64,000 bases of DNA from Lycocorax pyrrhopterus obiensis (GCA_014706295.1 JACSVZ010000039.1:682001-746000); one strand, 5' to 3'. Shown: positions 26,001-39,848, counted from the first letter of the stretch. Notes: generated by a model from the letters alone, not told the origin. Translations and numbers: made by a program.

Positions 26001-26535
26001 TTCACACCGAAACAGGATAATTTTGCAGCTTTTCAACAATACTGGCTGGCCGCTAAAAGATACTTACACCAAATCAGAGTCAGAGCTTTAATAGCTCATA
26101 ACATTTTGATGTCTTTTAATATATTAGATTATTATAAGGGTACTATAATATACCAACATTGGTCTCAATTAACACCTAAGAAAGATATTCCTTGCAATTT
26201 ACTCTTTCTGTACTTAGTAGCATTTTCCAGACGTTCCCTTACACTGAGGGGTAGATTTGATTTTCAAATGGCCTTTGCAATGTTTGCTTTTGGCTGAAAG
26301 AGAGCTGTAGTGTCTGCTGAGACTTCATTAGCTGTGGGGCAATATTACCACACAAATACAAATGGATCTGATTAGACAAGAGTTGCCTGATCTATGGTGT
26401 AGTTCAAACTGCAACTAATCCTATGGGTAGTTGCAATTAAAAAGACCTTGGTTCTGTGTTAGGTTTGGAAAGTTAGTAAATTGAGACTGGTTATTCATCT
26501 CGACTTACCTCTTGATTTCTGAAGTCTATTTAAAA

Positions 26536-26563
26536 TAATAGTAGTAGTAGTAATAATAATAAA
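26536..26563. repeat. (TAG)n/(TAA)n trinucleotide microsatellite
   Basis: Short run of TAG units that changes to TAA units, in AT-rich surroundings. Confidence 0.85.
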
Positions 26564-28611
26564 TAGTATAGTAATTTAGATTTTGAATTTTTACCAAGGA
26601 CTGCAGGGTCTGCCTTTTAAAAAGCTGAAATGCCGACCGTTTGTTCAGAACTCGGAGCACAATGACAGTGAATTTCTATATTCCATAAAGTTGTTAAGGT
26701 CCTTTGATAACAATCTTACAACCAATATGAATGAGGTACAGGCTTCAAATTATAGGAGAATGCGCCTGGGAAAAAAGGCAACTTAAAACACTCTGCAGTT
26801 ACTTCAATAAACTTATTTTAGAGGATTGTAGTCAGTGGGACATTATGGGGCACCCTGTGTGACAACAGGCTTCCTAAGTCCTTAGCTTCAAAGAGTTTGC
26901 CCCATGCTGAGCGTCTCTTTGGCTTGCAGCCCTCTCACAGTGACAGGGAGCAGAAACCAGAGACTGCTTTGGGCATGCTGGGCGAGAAAGCATTTCAAGG
27001 AGCCCCATGGCTGCAGAAATTGTCTGGGGTTTAGGAAGCTGAGGCTCAGGCCTGTTTCAGGGTTGTGAGCACATGCCCCGCAGCCCCGCCAGATGCAGAC
27101 ACCCAGGGTTGGTGGTGGCTGGGCCATGGGGGTCTCCAGACCCTTGGTGGAGTCATTCCTCTACTTATGAACAACCAGCACCTATTTGTTGGGTCAAAGG
27201 ACATTCTACACTCTAGGCACTCAGGTGGCATGTGGGAGCTCAGCATCCAAGCCCACAATGGTAAAGGTTGAATACCCACTGTCATATTTTGACACTAATT
27301 CAAGCCCTTGTTGCCAGGCTCAGCAGAATGGACGTGGAAAAGGCAGTGTCCTCTCACATCTGCGGATAGTCTGTCTGATCAGTTCAAGGGCAAAGAACTT
27401 TCATGGGCTTGGAAAGTTTATGCCATCTTTGTGTGTACTCTGGATGTTTTGTAGTTAAATAAAAAGTTCAGAATTCAGCAGCTGTGAACAGATTTTTCTC
27501 AATACTAAATCTCTGGTGCTATACTTGAAAAAGTGCATTTATCATAGACAAAACTGAGTTTCTGAAAAACATTTATTAAAAAAGACTAACTACAGCTTTC
27601 AGTAGGCCTGACAAGATTTCATATTTCACTTTTCGTCTTTACCAAGTGCATTAATAGCTTTTAAGGCTAAATGACATGAGTGCTAGATATTTCAGCAGTG
27701 CATTAGAGATGGAGAAAACAGAATTTTGTGGCTTTGGGTACATGCCTGGTGATCAAGAGAAAAAGCAAAATGGCTAGGATTGTTTTACAAATGGGGTTTC
27801 TCCCCCCAGTCTAAACAAACTCATAAAGAAATTTGTGATTAAAGAGCTGAAATTAAATTAAATTTGCATTGATCAGCTGATATGTCTCACAATATCCTGA
27901 ATGACTCAATATTCCTGAAAATATCTTCAAAGCCCCTAAAACCAAGAAGTCAATTCAGAGGTTGTTTGAGTTAATACACATTTGTCGCTACCACTTTCAC
28001 TACCACCATTTTTGCTTGCCTGATGGGACACCAGAAGCCTACCATGTGGTCAAATGTTCAGTAGTGAACTGCAAAAGGGAACGATTTTTGAATAACTGAA
28101 GTCCTGAAAAATCACTTATTCTCTCCAGCTTATGAACATTTACAAGCAGAACAACTGACCTTGAATAACTAGATCCAAACCCCTGAAAAAAACCCAAGAC
28201 ACTTACAACACATAAAAACAGTAAATCAGGTGACAAAAATTACAGTACTTCCTAAAATCTTTTCCAAATACAATCTCTGTTCAAAATGGGTCAATGTCTT
28301 TTCTAGGTGAATTTGCCAAATTCTAAGCAGCCACTCATGTCTTTCTGTTGTAACTGTGCAGTACAATATGACTGGTTGTCTAACATAGGTAAAAGAAATA
28401 AAAATAGCTTCAAGTAAAAGAACTTTTCCCAGCTGAGTCCCACATGAGCTCTGGCTGATCTTTCTTTCACTCAAGTTAAGACAGTAATTTTCATGCACGT
28501 TACATTTTTTCCTTCAGACACAAGAGACTTGTTTAATGAGTTGCCTGAGGTACAACATCTTTACTTTGAAGCAAATTAAGCCGCTCTCTATAACAAGATG
28601 TAAGGTTAGTT

Positions 28612-28632
28612 TTGTGTGTGCGTGTGTGTGTG
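28612..28632. repeat. (TG)n dinucleotide microsatellite
   Basis: About ten TG units with one CG interruption. Confidence 0.85.
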
Positions 28633-31477
28633 TTTACTTTATTGCCATCACCACGCTGTTGTGTGTACTTATCCTACTACAGGCTACTATTCCAGGCTCT
28701 GCACCAGCGTAAGGATTGGTGCAGGCCAGCAAGGGTGACTCACTCGCTGTGGAGGCTGAGAACATGGGAATGTGCCTGTCTTTCCGTATCATCCAGTTTA
28801 GGGAACCAGCAGGAATTCTAGGCTGAACATTGGTTCTCTTTATATGGAACATGACTGGCAGTAGGGCAGCAGAACTGATCTTCCAAGCTGAGTTCAAGCA
28901 GGTTGTTTCTGGGAGGGTGAGCAAGGTATGGGGACTTCCAGGGAAGGGAGTAGCTGCTTTCTGGTGCAGTTTGCACCAGGGGTGAGTTATAGTAAATGAT
29001 TTTATCAGTTTGGATGAACCAGAACAGAATGCCCTGCGTATTCTTTAAGTGCTAACTAACACCTGTTCAGTTTCATGTTCTGCTTTTGTCCACTGTCTGT
29101 GGGAAGAAGGAAAATTGCATGTGTTTTTGACATTGAGCTCTGCCTAAAGGATGTGCATAAAGATTACTGTGTTTTCATGAAGGTACTCAAAGCAGATAAA
29201 TCAGTGTGTTCTTCACTGTGACAGATCTGGTCTCAAATAAGGATAAAAGGAATTTGGTGGACATTCCCCACAGGGAAGAGACTCAGCTTTACAGTGGCAT
29301 AATCATCAATCTCAGCCCACCAGTCACACCTGGCGAGTTGTTCAGAGAGACAACACAAAGGCATTTACTGATCAAGACTAAAAGTTGTTTACGCTGTGAG
29401 AGTCTCAAGTATCCAGTAATGCTGTATTTGCATATTCCAAACACCACCTCCCCCACCAGCCAGGTACAGTGCATTGTGTCCTTCCTTTGTTCACTACAAC
29501 ATTCTGAACCACAACTTTGGAGATGGCAGGCACTTTAGGAAAGTTTTGCAGATGTTTTTCCTTCCTTAATCTTGCTGAGATAGGTTAGGAATATTTTCCC
29601 GTGTGAGTAACTCGGTAATATACAGGCCAAGCCATCAGAAAGTATTATTAAATTAACCTAATTCCTCTCTGTGGAGCGCTTCACTCAGACCAGTTGAGTG
29701 CATTTTATTTCTATTATATTAGTATCTGCTGTAAAGAGTTATGTTAGAGTGATTTCATTTTTTCAACAAACCTACTCACCATCTGCATTTGGCAAAACTC
29801 GTTGACATCAGTCTTTGTTGCTTAGCAATAAATACTTGTGCCGACTCCAGTCACAAAGAGCGTTCATTACTTTGTCATTCAGACATTTTACACAGCCTCC
29901 ATGGCATCAGAAATCATTTGTTTACACTGGCCTTGGGAGAGAGGTGGAAGAGCTGAAAACCAAATGTGTAGAATGAAAGGAAAGGCACACAGATCTTGAA
30001 AGGTGTTGGACACAAATAGTAAAGAAGCTGTAGTAGATCCACAAGCTTGATAATGAAGAGAAAAATACCAAAAAGAAATCAATGCAATACTATTACTATA
30101 AAACATTCAAGCAATTATAGAGCTTGCCAAACATCAACAATCTTGAACATTATTAAAGTGTGTTTTGTAGTAGCATCAATGATCACATTCCATCAATATA
30201 TGCTATTCAAGATGTACTAATCAGCAGGAATATATGATATAAAAAAGTTCTTTGTGCTTATATTCTGTGTTTGTATGTGTCAAATACCTGGGTCAGGTAT
30301 TATAACTTGAACAAAATATCTAAAAAATGTGCATTTCTATAGAATTCCATGGTAATTGTCTGTTACTCATAACTCCAGAATTAGTTGAATTTGGCAATAA
30401 CTTTTATAGTTGGCATTAGCTCAGAATTGATCTTTGTTCAAACCTTTGAGGAAAGTTTTATTTATAGAAAGTTAGTAGAAGAAATGCGTAAAGCTGCACA
30501 ATTATAATTGCTTTACTCATTTAGCAGTGCCTATGTCCCACTTCTGTTTAGATATCTAATTTTAAGATATTAACCTTTGGCACTCAGACAAGAAAAAAGT
30601 GAACTAGGAGGGTCCAAAAAAGCATAATTAGAATTGAAAATTAAATGGGTCACTTGTCATAAAGCGTGTTACATTTAATAGATGAACAAGCTAACAAATG
30701 AATATGACAATGAGTCATCCAAAGTCAGAAAACAGCACACTGTTGGAATGTCAGATGATTTATAAAATGCATAGGTTTTGCTTTTATTTGTGGATACATT
30801 GTGCAAAATAAGTTGATCATTTTACATGGATAGCAGCAAAAATGCAGAAAAATTCAGAACATGCGGTAACAAATCTGTCACAGACAGGGAGTCCACTGCA
30901 AAATACAAGATACTTGGCATGTTTTTCAGGAAATGGAAAAGAAAACTTCCCAAAGAACTTCATTCAGTAATTTGGGACTCAAAATCTCTGTTTACTTTCT
31001 TTATAAGTGATGAGTTTGATTCTGGTCTGCCAGTAGAATTTTTCACTTTCAGTCTTAAGTAAAACAATAATAAAAGTATCCAACATCTATGAACTGGGAA
31101 TTTCGAGTTAGGCTGCTGATGAAGCACATTGACCTTAACAGATGCTTCAGTCATATCTAAGAAAGTTTGTGCCTAAAATGCTGATCAGACATGTTTAAAG
31201 ACCACAGCTGCCATGCAACCTTCAAGATCAGAACCAGAGATTAGAATGTGAGCTTTGTTACAAAAGTCACACTTTCAAAAGGGGCAGGAAGCTCGAAGGA
31301 AAAGTGCCCCTTCCTGCCAGCCTTAAGTCAGCACATAAGTTCCTCGCCTGCAAGGGACAATGCCATGGTGTCAGTGCAATGCTGACCTGAATTGATGTGG
31401 CAGGGGCACCATCATATAGTCTGGACACTGGCAGAGAAATCCTGATTTTGAGTCTCAAATGGCTCATTTGCCATTTG

Positions 31478-31512
31478 CCAAAGAAAATCCTGCTCACTAG
31501 GATTTTCTTTGG
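31478..31512. repeat. Perfect 14-bp inverted repeat with 7-base loop
   Basis: The left arm CCAAAGAAAATCCT (31478-31491) and right arm AGGATTTTCTTTGG (31499-31512) are exact reverse complements around the loop GCTCACT. A stem of this length would be stable as RNA or as a small cruciform. It is too short for a standard microRNA precursor, and no T tract follows to suggest a Pol III terminator. Confidence 0.85.
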
Positions 31513-34500
31513 GAATCTGCAAGGCAGCATTGTGTTGCATGGCCACGCTCAGTCTGCTGAAGGGAACCTTTAGAGCTGTCTGAGTGGATGTTCAGTTCAA
31601 ACACATGCAGCCGTTAAGTGCAAACTTGAAAGTCTGACCCTCAGCCTTTTTTGGAAATGCCTCCTATTAAATGCAACATGCTGCTGAAATAGAAAGCAAA
31701 ACGTAAAGGGACCTGTGCTGATCCAAGATAAAACTTTTTCCTTCAATATGAAGGGTAAAAATGTAAAAGCAACCGGACAGAAAGGGAAAAAGCCCTACTC
31801 AAAAAGTCACATTCTGACAAGAAAATTATTTGAAAGATGATACTCTGAGGAGTCAGAGGCTGGGAATAACAAGAAACCTAAGGCTCCTCTTTTGGTAAGG
31901 CTGGTATTCTTCAATACCCAAGAGCGTCTGTAAAAGTTTTCTTATGAAAAATGCTGACTTTTCTAAAAATGCAGTCAATGGAGGAGGAACAGTGTATTCT
32001 CAGTGAATGATGGGTTAAGCTCTGTGCTCCTGACAAATCCAAATTCAAGCTGAATGACCAATTGCCCTGATACAGGCTTGGAACAGCTCCATCTCTGCAG
32101 CACTGATTATATTGATAATTCTCTTCCCTTCTCTGCTACTTCTCTCTCTCGCTCTCTCTGGGATTTGTTTTTATCTTTATTTCTAGCTACTTTCCCACTA
32201 TTTTTGTGTGGTAAAGAAAGGCTTAAGCATCAACAGTAAATATTTTTTGAGGACGAAATAACTCCTATGTCAAATTCTGAGTCCTGAATTGCTTAGACAA
32301 CTCTGAAATGATGTAGAAAAATACCACCCTGCTAAGCTTGAGGTGGGGTAGGAGCCAATTTTTTTTCTCTCTTGGTTCAATCCCCTGAGAAAGTTCAAAC
32401 TGGGTAAACTAATGGTGTGTTCTGGATTTCAAGGCTGCAAATCAGGTTAAGGAAATGATAGTGGGACCCCAGGCTGTGGTGACGGAGTTATGACAGCCGC
32501 ATTTCAGCCACATGGGGGAAGGGATAGACACAGGTTCCAAGAGGCGGTCAGTCATCGGTGCAATTTGATACTCCCCTTTCCCTGGTTCTCTGGGAAATGC
32601 CAGCTGCAGCAGTGCCTCTCCCTTACCAGGGCTCCTTGGTGCAAACTCATGGCATTAGGGAGCAGACTGCATCCTGATGTTTCTTCTTTTGCCCATAAAC
32701 TTGTTAATCAGCAGGCCCACAGCTGAGCTTCTTGAGTGGGAAGCACCACATTAGGGTTGTAAGGAGCTGTAGGGGATTCAAGTAATGGCAAGAAAAAACA
32801 CATAAGAGGCATCTTTACATGCAAGTTATGCCATTGGGGAACTGTGACTACAGCTTTTATATATTTTTCTAAAAGATAACATATCCAGAAAATATTTTCA
32901 GCATTCAGTAGAATGACTCTGTGAAACTGGAGTATTGGGTACTGCCATTGAGTAAAAACACCAAACCAGGCTTCACAAAGATAAAATAAAAAGGGCTATA
33001 GGGGAAATAGAGCTGATTATCTGTCATTCCTTGATTATGTCTTTTCCATTATGTATTTTAATTCATAATTTTTTCAGTGTTTCATGTGGACAGGTGCAAC
33101 AATCGAGCTGCAGAAAAAGAATTTTGCCCCTGCTGCCGGTAAAGCTCCAAATTCAACAGTGTGTTTCCTCCTTGAGGGATACTTTTTCCATACTTTTATC
33201 AACAAAGTGGATCAATGACTCACTGCTTGCCAATACAACTCACACTGCGTTTTCTCATTTCCCTAGAACCGAGACACTCGGTATAAAAATAAATGTCTGT
33301 TCTCACCACTTCCTGTCCTGCTCTGCTAAAGAAGTGTTTCAGAGATTTAATTTCTTGTCTTTGGCTTTCCCAATCTCTCGCTCATTATTGATGGGAGTGT
33401 CCTGCAACAGAAAATGGCCCTGTCATGTAAGCTTCAATGTGTTAAGGACTACTTCCAGCTAAAAATAGGTACCAGAGCTATCTTCTAGTTTGTTCCTCTT
33501 CTTTTGTGTTAAATTCCAAATGTCATACATAGTATAGAGCTTAGAATAAACGCAACCTTTTATGCCATTTAAATGCAACAAACTGCTTTTAGCAGCCTGG
33601 CTTGCAAGTGTACGTGAAATCCTATTGAGTGTTTGCCATGTGGCTCATGATGTGTCCATGCTCCAGGAAGAATCGGTACATGATGCATCTGCTGGCTTGT
33701 TTCAGAGATTAATATTTGCATTCGAGAAGCACTTGGGTGACAATCAAGAATGAGGCCACAGTAGGATCTGTGTGTGGCCTTAGGTCCTCAGAAGGGAAAT
33801 ACCTTCGAGTTAACGGTTCAGTGTCCCAAAATCTCAGTGGCTTAATGGAAAACCTTGGACACTATTAGTGTTGTTACCAATGATACTCGAATCCAAAATA
33901 GCTAATTGTACATTGAACCACTGTTAATCACCCTAACATTCAACATCATGTATCTGGGTATATATAGTGCATATTCATCCTGTACATGAAAAATATGGTC
34001 TAATTACCTTCTTCTAATAGAGATATAAAAGATGCCAAAAAAGCGCAATGCTTGCATTTGTTGTGTAAAATATTATATAATTACATAATCGCTGACAGTG
34101 AATGGCTCGGGGAAAAAGACTTAGAGCTAAGGAAGTCATAGATTCTGATTTCAGCAGAATCTAATTTTATTTGGATATAGTTGTTATTTGACCTCTCTTC
34201 TCTGTACATTAGTTAATATAACTGGAAAACCCATTAAAAGCAAAGCTCTTTGGAATTGTTTGTTCAACTTGAAGATAAAAAATTGTGGTTAAACACATAC
34301 AAATGCTTTCCACTGCGAAAAGAGTCTCTCTCTTCTTTCTGGCAGTTCCTTAGTCATCAGGACTTAAGCTGTGAAAAAAAAAAGTGTGACACCAATGCCT
34401 TTTTTAAAAATACCTATTAACAATTACAGTTTTAATGAATGGCGTGCTGAACATTTAAAATCCAAATTCAGTGGAGCAGCACTAACAGTTTGTTCCTCCC

Positions 34501-37500
34501 ACCAGCACAATTATCAGGTCAAGACTGCAGAGAGGGAGAAAGGTTTAATTTTTGGAAGTGAGTGGGAGTGAAGGTTCTGACTGTGTGGTCCTGCAATTCC
34601 TGACACTCTTGAGTTTTCTCCAAGAGTGCAACTGAGGAAGAGGACCTGTTTTGGAGCATGGCTGTGACAGTGATGAAAAGCAAAAGGAACCCTTAAGGGA
34701 GAAGGGAAGGTGAATTTGACAGACACAGTGGGACGCCTTTGCCAGTTTCCACGCTGCCTGACACAGTTGATGAGCATCATTTGGCCAACACAACAGAAAC
34801 TTCCATGGCAGTATCTCGGTTCAAGCCATTCATTACCAGTACAGCTGCTGGGGTTGGCTTTGTAAGGAGCACAATGTTGAGCATGTCAGTTTTGACAAGA
34901 TTTCACTGGAAGATTTCCTTTTAACTTTTGATCGACTATGGGTGAGCTCTGTGAATTTTTTATGGTGGTGTGTCTAAATCCACCTCTCCCCATGTTTGTG
35001 GGATTGCCAGTGCTCCCTGCAAACCATCTCTTTGTGTCCTGCATGCATTTTTCTCCTTTCGTCTACCCAGCCCTTATTTTCAGGAGTGCTTATTCACCTA
35101 AGCATGTCAAATGTCCATACTTTCATTCAACTTTTTCTTACAGTCAGAACTCCTGTCAGAAGCCTTTATTTAGACGGCAGGAGACTGTTATCCCTTTTTT
35201 ACTTCTTTTTACTTCCAAATTTTGCTTCACTGTGATTTTACTAAAACTACATGCAAACTGTAAAAATCAAAATGGAAATAAGCTAAAAAATAGGATTTGT
35301 TAAATCATGAGTACATTCTGATTTACAGGGTCAGGCAAGTGATCTGAAGCTATATTACACTTTCCAGCCAATGTCAGACAAATTGCTTAATGACTTGCTT
35401 CTAGGAATATACAATTTTTATTGCATTAATGGAGGATTTTCACCTTCTCGACTTCATGAATAAGCAGATATAGACACAAGTACATCTCAGTCTGAAGATA
35501 ATCAAGTGCGTGGTGGGGTGAAATTTGCTTCCCTCCTGCTATGCTATACCTAGTGATGTTAAATCCTGAATTAAGATGCATGACTACACAGTTCCTTTGC
35601 AGATAAGAATGGTTTCTTTCCTTGAATACTAAAATGGTTCCATGGCATCAGGTATAAAATTTGTGGTACAAAATATCTCAAGAAAATAATTGACTCAGTG
35701 AATAATTTATTGAATTTACTGAAAATATTGACCTAGATTTAATGTTTCCACTGTCAGAACACGAAAAATGAGTTAAATTGGTATGTGAAGTTAGCCTAGA
35801 GTGAGACAGTTGCAGCATGATTAATTTACAAGTGTGAGTTGTTACTCAAGGAAAGCCACTTAGCTATTAAATGCTCTGCTTGGGTTAAGCTGACATTTTC
35901 TTCAAACTAAGACTGGTGGTCTGATATTGCCAACTATTAGTGAAGACAAGCTGTGAAAAAAGAAATTGGGAGTGATTAGCAGGCTTGGGGATAGGTAAGG
36001 ACTGCAATTCTGGGCCTTCTAAGTCTTCACTTTTGTATTTTTTTTATCACATTTGAACAGATCTGATGCCGGCTCCCTATCAGCCTGGTGTCTTGTCTTA
36101 ACCATTTCTGTATTCAAATTGCAGAGGCTATTAGAAAGTCTGGTGTACTGAAGTTTAAAGTACCTTAAATAAATACTAGCCTGCTTCTCAGAAGAGTGGC
36201 TGCTAGACCTGCCTATGCTTTTTGTAAAATAAAAAGCATCAAATAGCAGGGAAAATTCAGAATAGAAAATTTTATTGCATGTCCAGGAGAAAAGCAAGAA
36301 CTGGAGAGGGACAACAGCACAGTTAGGTAATACAAAAGGAAAATGAAATAAAACTGATAGATGAATGTAGTTTTCTGTTCATTGTGTAGACTGATGTGGT
36401 TTCTTTTGACAGAAACTCCTTGTGTTAGTGGACATCAAATAGCCAAACTCATATGATGTCAGGCCTTTCTAAGAAGCAGAATGTATCAGACAGAGCTTTC
36501 AGACTGGAGATGTACTGCACCTGCAGCCATCTGCTTGTGTAGACATATCCTTTCTCACCAGAAAGCATTTTGTCTCACCTGATTTACATGAATTGTGCCG
36601 TTTTTGGCTATGTACAGCAATCATTGAGCCAGCCGTGCCCAGCACCAGGAATGACTGTTGGCAAAAGCATTCAGGAAAAAAGCTACTTGCTACCATCTGT
36701 CAGCAGGTTGAAGGTTTTAACAAATCTTATTTTGCAGAAATGTTCTTTGCAGGAAAAAGTTCACAAAAGGGGTCATATTATTTTCAAGAAAAAGAAAAAT
36801 GCTGGCTACAGAGGAAGGGCTCTAAGAGGTATTGGATTCAAAGAAGTGTTGTGGTACTCATGAAAGGAATGGTGGAAGTGTTTAAGCTGGAAGAGAAAGT
36901 CAAAGGGAAATGGCACAAAAGCTGTGGGGGAAGTAGTGGGGACCTCCAAGATTGTAGAAGGATGGGAGGCCAAGCTTGGATGCTTGCCAAAAAGGGGTCT
37001 GGTTGGGGTTCAGGCTACAATATCACTGTGTTTACAGTCACCCTTTAAACTGCTATTTGCAACACAGAAGTCCATAAACAAACTAGGGAAAACAACTCTC
37101 TATGTGCTAGCAGCTTCAAAATGATGGTGATTTAAACAGAAAGAGAGGATGGTAGAAAGGGTTATGTTTTGTAATAGGATCATGGGAAAGCAAAAGGAAA
37201 AGGCATTTTAATCTTTGCTTCATAAATAAGTGACCGGTAGTGGGAAGAAGGATTAAGAAATCCCACAGTGTCCCCTACTTTTGACAAGAGTACCCCAAGA
37301 ACTCATGTGCACCACCCCTAACTCCTAAAAAAGCATATCTCTTTCAGTGCAATGATAACAGGAGTTTCAGGGAGTCCTTCAGTTTGCAACTGAAGACAGC
37401 CCATCCCAGCCGTTTATTTATGGGTGTTATGATTTCGGATACAGATGTCTGAGCTTTCTTCAGTCAGTAGGGAGAGCCCAGGGAGTGAGACTCTACCTCA

Positions 37501-38100
37501 AGCTGAGCTAAGTCACTTACTGGACTAGTTGGTTTTCTAGGAGACTGGTTTTGTATGGGACATTGGACACAATTTGCTTGTAGACATAAATCAAAAATCT
37601 TAATGATTCTCAATGTAAAAAATGCATTGCATTATCAAGTTGTACTTAGGATATCTATTTTTGGGGAGATGTTGAAATCTGTTAGAATGTCTGTAATACT
37701 TATCAAATGCAGGAAAGCAAGAGCTACAGTAGTCTCCAAGTTCTTTTAACAGTGTCTTCTTTGCTCAATGCTGCCCTGCGCCAGCAATCCATATATTTTG
37801 TATCTGAACTTTTCTGAGCAGGAACTATCACGTATAGGCAAAAGAACTCTCCTCCAGAGACAGGAATACTGGCCTCTGCTGAAGATTTGCAGATCCCCTT
37901 CCCCTCTTTACCACTTTTACTAAACCTGTCACAAGCTGAACACACTCATGGAGACAGTCCCTGTAGTCAGGCTCTTGGCCCTTGTAACCAGCAAGAGCTG
38001 AAAAAAGAAGTACCAGAGATAAACCTGCTAGGTCCTTTCAGTGTGTAAGAATCTCTTTTTCTTGGATTGTGTGTAGGGCAGTCAGCCTGAGAGGATCCTC

Positions 38101-38185
38101 ACAAACCAAAGGAAACGGCGTGCCCACACTGACGGTTTCCATAACCAGACCTCCAATACGCGGCGTCTTCTGTACCACGGAACTG
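38101..38185. other. Small CpG-dense patch in AT-rich desert
   Basis: Seven CpG dinucleotides fall between 38116 and 38179, in a neighbourhood where CpG is rare. It also contains a GGAAAC...GTTTCC inverted pair (38111-38140). There is no open frame or repeat signature. It could be a CpG-retaining regulatory element or a remnant of a GC-rich insertion. Neither can be decided here. Confidence 0.5.
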
Positions 38186-39257
38186 CTGCTGGTGTATCAG
38201 CCAAGATGCAACACTTAAAACATTTAAGGAACGGCCAAGGAACCTACAACTGAGCATCAGGCACTGAATATCTTTTGGAAAGCACGTCCTTTTTAGTTCA
38301 CAGGTGGCATGAGAAGAAACAATTGACTTGAAAATTACAGCAGTTCTGCAATTTCTTCAAATTGACATAAATCAAGGAACAACTACTTAGAATAACCAAC
38401 TCCTTACTCCAGGACATGATCAGAACTAGAAAATTATGTTAAAGCTGGAAAGATGAAGAGATGTTTGGATATGCTGAGATCACAGTTTTCAGCTGTAAGC
38501 ACAGGAGTGCACATTTTGACAATGGAGCAGATGCTTCCAATTATCTGTAATAAGGAGAAGGGACACTTGAAAATCTAGCTGGTATTAGGTGGCTGTCAGA
38601 AGGCTCTTGGATAAGAAGAAAAGGATGCAAAGTGTAGCAGAGTCATTTTACTTTCATAACACATTAATTTTAAGACTGCTCTACAAGTTGAAAAACTTGT
38701 GTGTATTCTGATGACCAAAAGCAAAACAATCAAACTAGAAATCTTAATGTAGAGTGCTTTTCCTATTTTAAGCCATGACTTTACTCATGAAATATTTCCT
38801 TTGATGTTCTACAATGTTATTCAAATTTAAGTAGATTTACATGTTTAACTGTGCCTACTGCTTGCTCATGTAGTGCTTATATATGAACTGAAAATAAGAT
38901 TCCCATAGAAAGGGACAGCTTGTAAAATACAGAACCGTGTAACATAGAAGAGAAGAAACTGTACAACATAGAAAAAATATAAATGTAGCCCTTTTATTCA
39001 CTCTTTTGCAATTACTGCATGTCACGTCCTGGGGCATGATTTTGATTTGCTATGTGCTTAGCAGGGTGATGTTCAGGAAGGCTGAATTGCCTGCCCAAAC
39101 TGTGCATGTGCTGTCAGGCAAATTCATGTCTTGTCATTTGTTCCTTGGTCTGTACTAACTCAGGCTGCCTGCACTCTCTGCTGAGGGCATGCCTGTTTTT
39201 TTCTCCTGAGCCTCACAAAGAAGACAAGAAACACAGACAATCCTTCCCTCCAGTGTG

Positions 39258-39599
39258 TCAAGCCTGTATTCCAGACACACCTTCGCACTTTCCCACCACT
39301 CTGATAGCTGGGCTATCACAATCTTGTCCATATGGCACACAGATGAGTGAAGTGCTATCAGAAGACGCAGTGGTGATTGCAGATACACAGGTTTTTGGAT
39401 AAGGGTGCTCTGAACAAGCCAGCACCAAGCTCAGGATCTCTCCACATTCACCCGTGTAGCCACCAAGCACTTTGACCATATCGACAGCATGTGCCAAATG
39501 ATCCAACAATGAAACCACGGTTGTGAGTTTGTTCTCCTGGACAATCCCAAATACAGTCTCATTTGTGAGTTCTAGCACTCTTCTTTCTTCTTTGATTGT
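39258..39599 (-). CDS. Candidate terminal exon of an unrecognised minus-strand gene
   Basis: On the minus strand an open frame of about 113 codons runs from 39599 to a TGA at 39260-39258. It is preceded by a pyrimidine-rich tract ending in CCCCAG, a good splice acceptor, with AG at 39601-39600. An AATAAA lies on the same strand at 38998-38993, about 260 bases after the stop, which would suit a last exon with a short 3' UTR. The product is non-repetitive, has eight cysteines and shows no domain, signal peptide or membrane segment that I know. There is no ATG near the 5' end, so it could not be a complete gene. Other frames here are also partly open, so chance is a real alternative. No upstream exon was identified. 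Confidence 0.22.
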   Translation of the reverse strand, partial: TIKEERRVLELTNETVFGIVQENKLTTVVSLLDHLAHAVDMVKVLGGYTGECGEILSLVLACSEHPYPKTCVSAITTASSDSTSLICVPYGQDCDSPAIRVVGKCEGVSGIQA

Positions 39600-39825
39600 C
39601 TGGGGAAGGGGGGGAAAGTCAATAAAACAGAAACAAGCTTTTGGTGAAAAATCTGTGCTTTTAGCCTTGTTTCTATTTATAATGCATCCATCTTGGCTGT
39701 ATGGAAAAAAATGTTATTTCAGTTTTCCTCCACAAGAAATATGAGAAAAATACATCAAAGATAAATTTTGTAGTAAAAAATATTAACTTATTGACAATTG
39801 AGATAATATTTTGCTGATAAAATAA

Positions 39826-39848
39826 ATATACCTTTTAAAAAGGTATAT
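39826..39848. repeat. AT-rich near-perfect palindrome, 23 bp
   Basis: Two 11-base arms (39826-39836 and 39838-39848) are exact reverse complements around a single A. The core reads CCTTTT-A-AAAAGG. Confidence 0.85.

Larger units (their letters stand above)
23023..38100. other. Gene-free desert sequence, part 2
   Basis: AT-rich and non-coding as far as can be judged. It contains a partial direct duplication at 25204-25233 (a GGCATTTCAGTAT unit twice, 17 bases apart), a TAG/TAA repeat near 26536-26563, a TG repeat at 28612-28632 and a perfect hairpin at 31478-31512. The 151-codon open frame at 36593-37048 has no recognisable domain and is treated as chance. Confidence 0.55.

Noticed and set aside
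36593..37048. 151-codon plus-strand open frame
   Set aside because: No domain, no splice or promoter context and biased composition. Treated as a chance frame, though a translated search would settle it.
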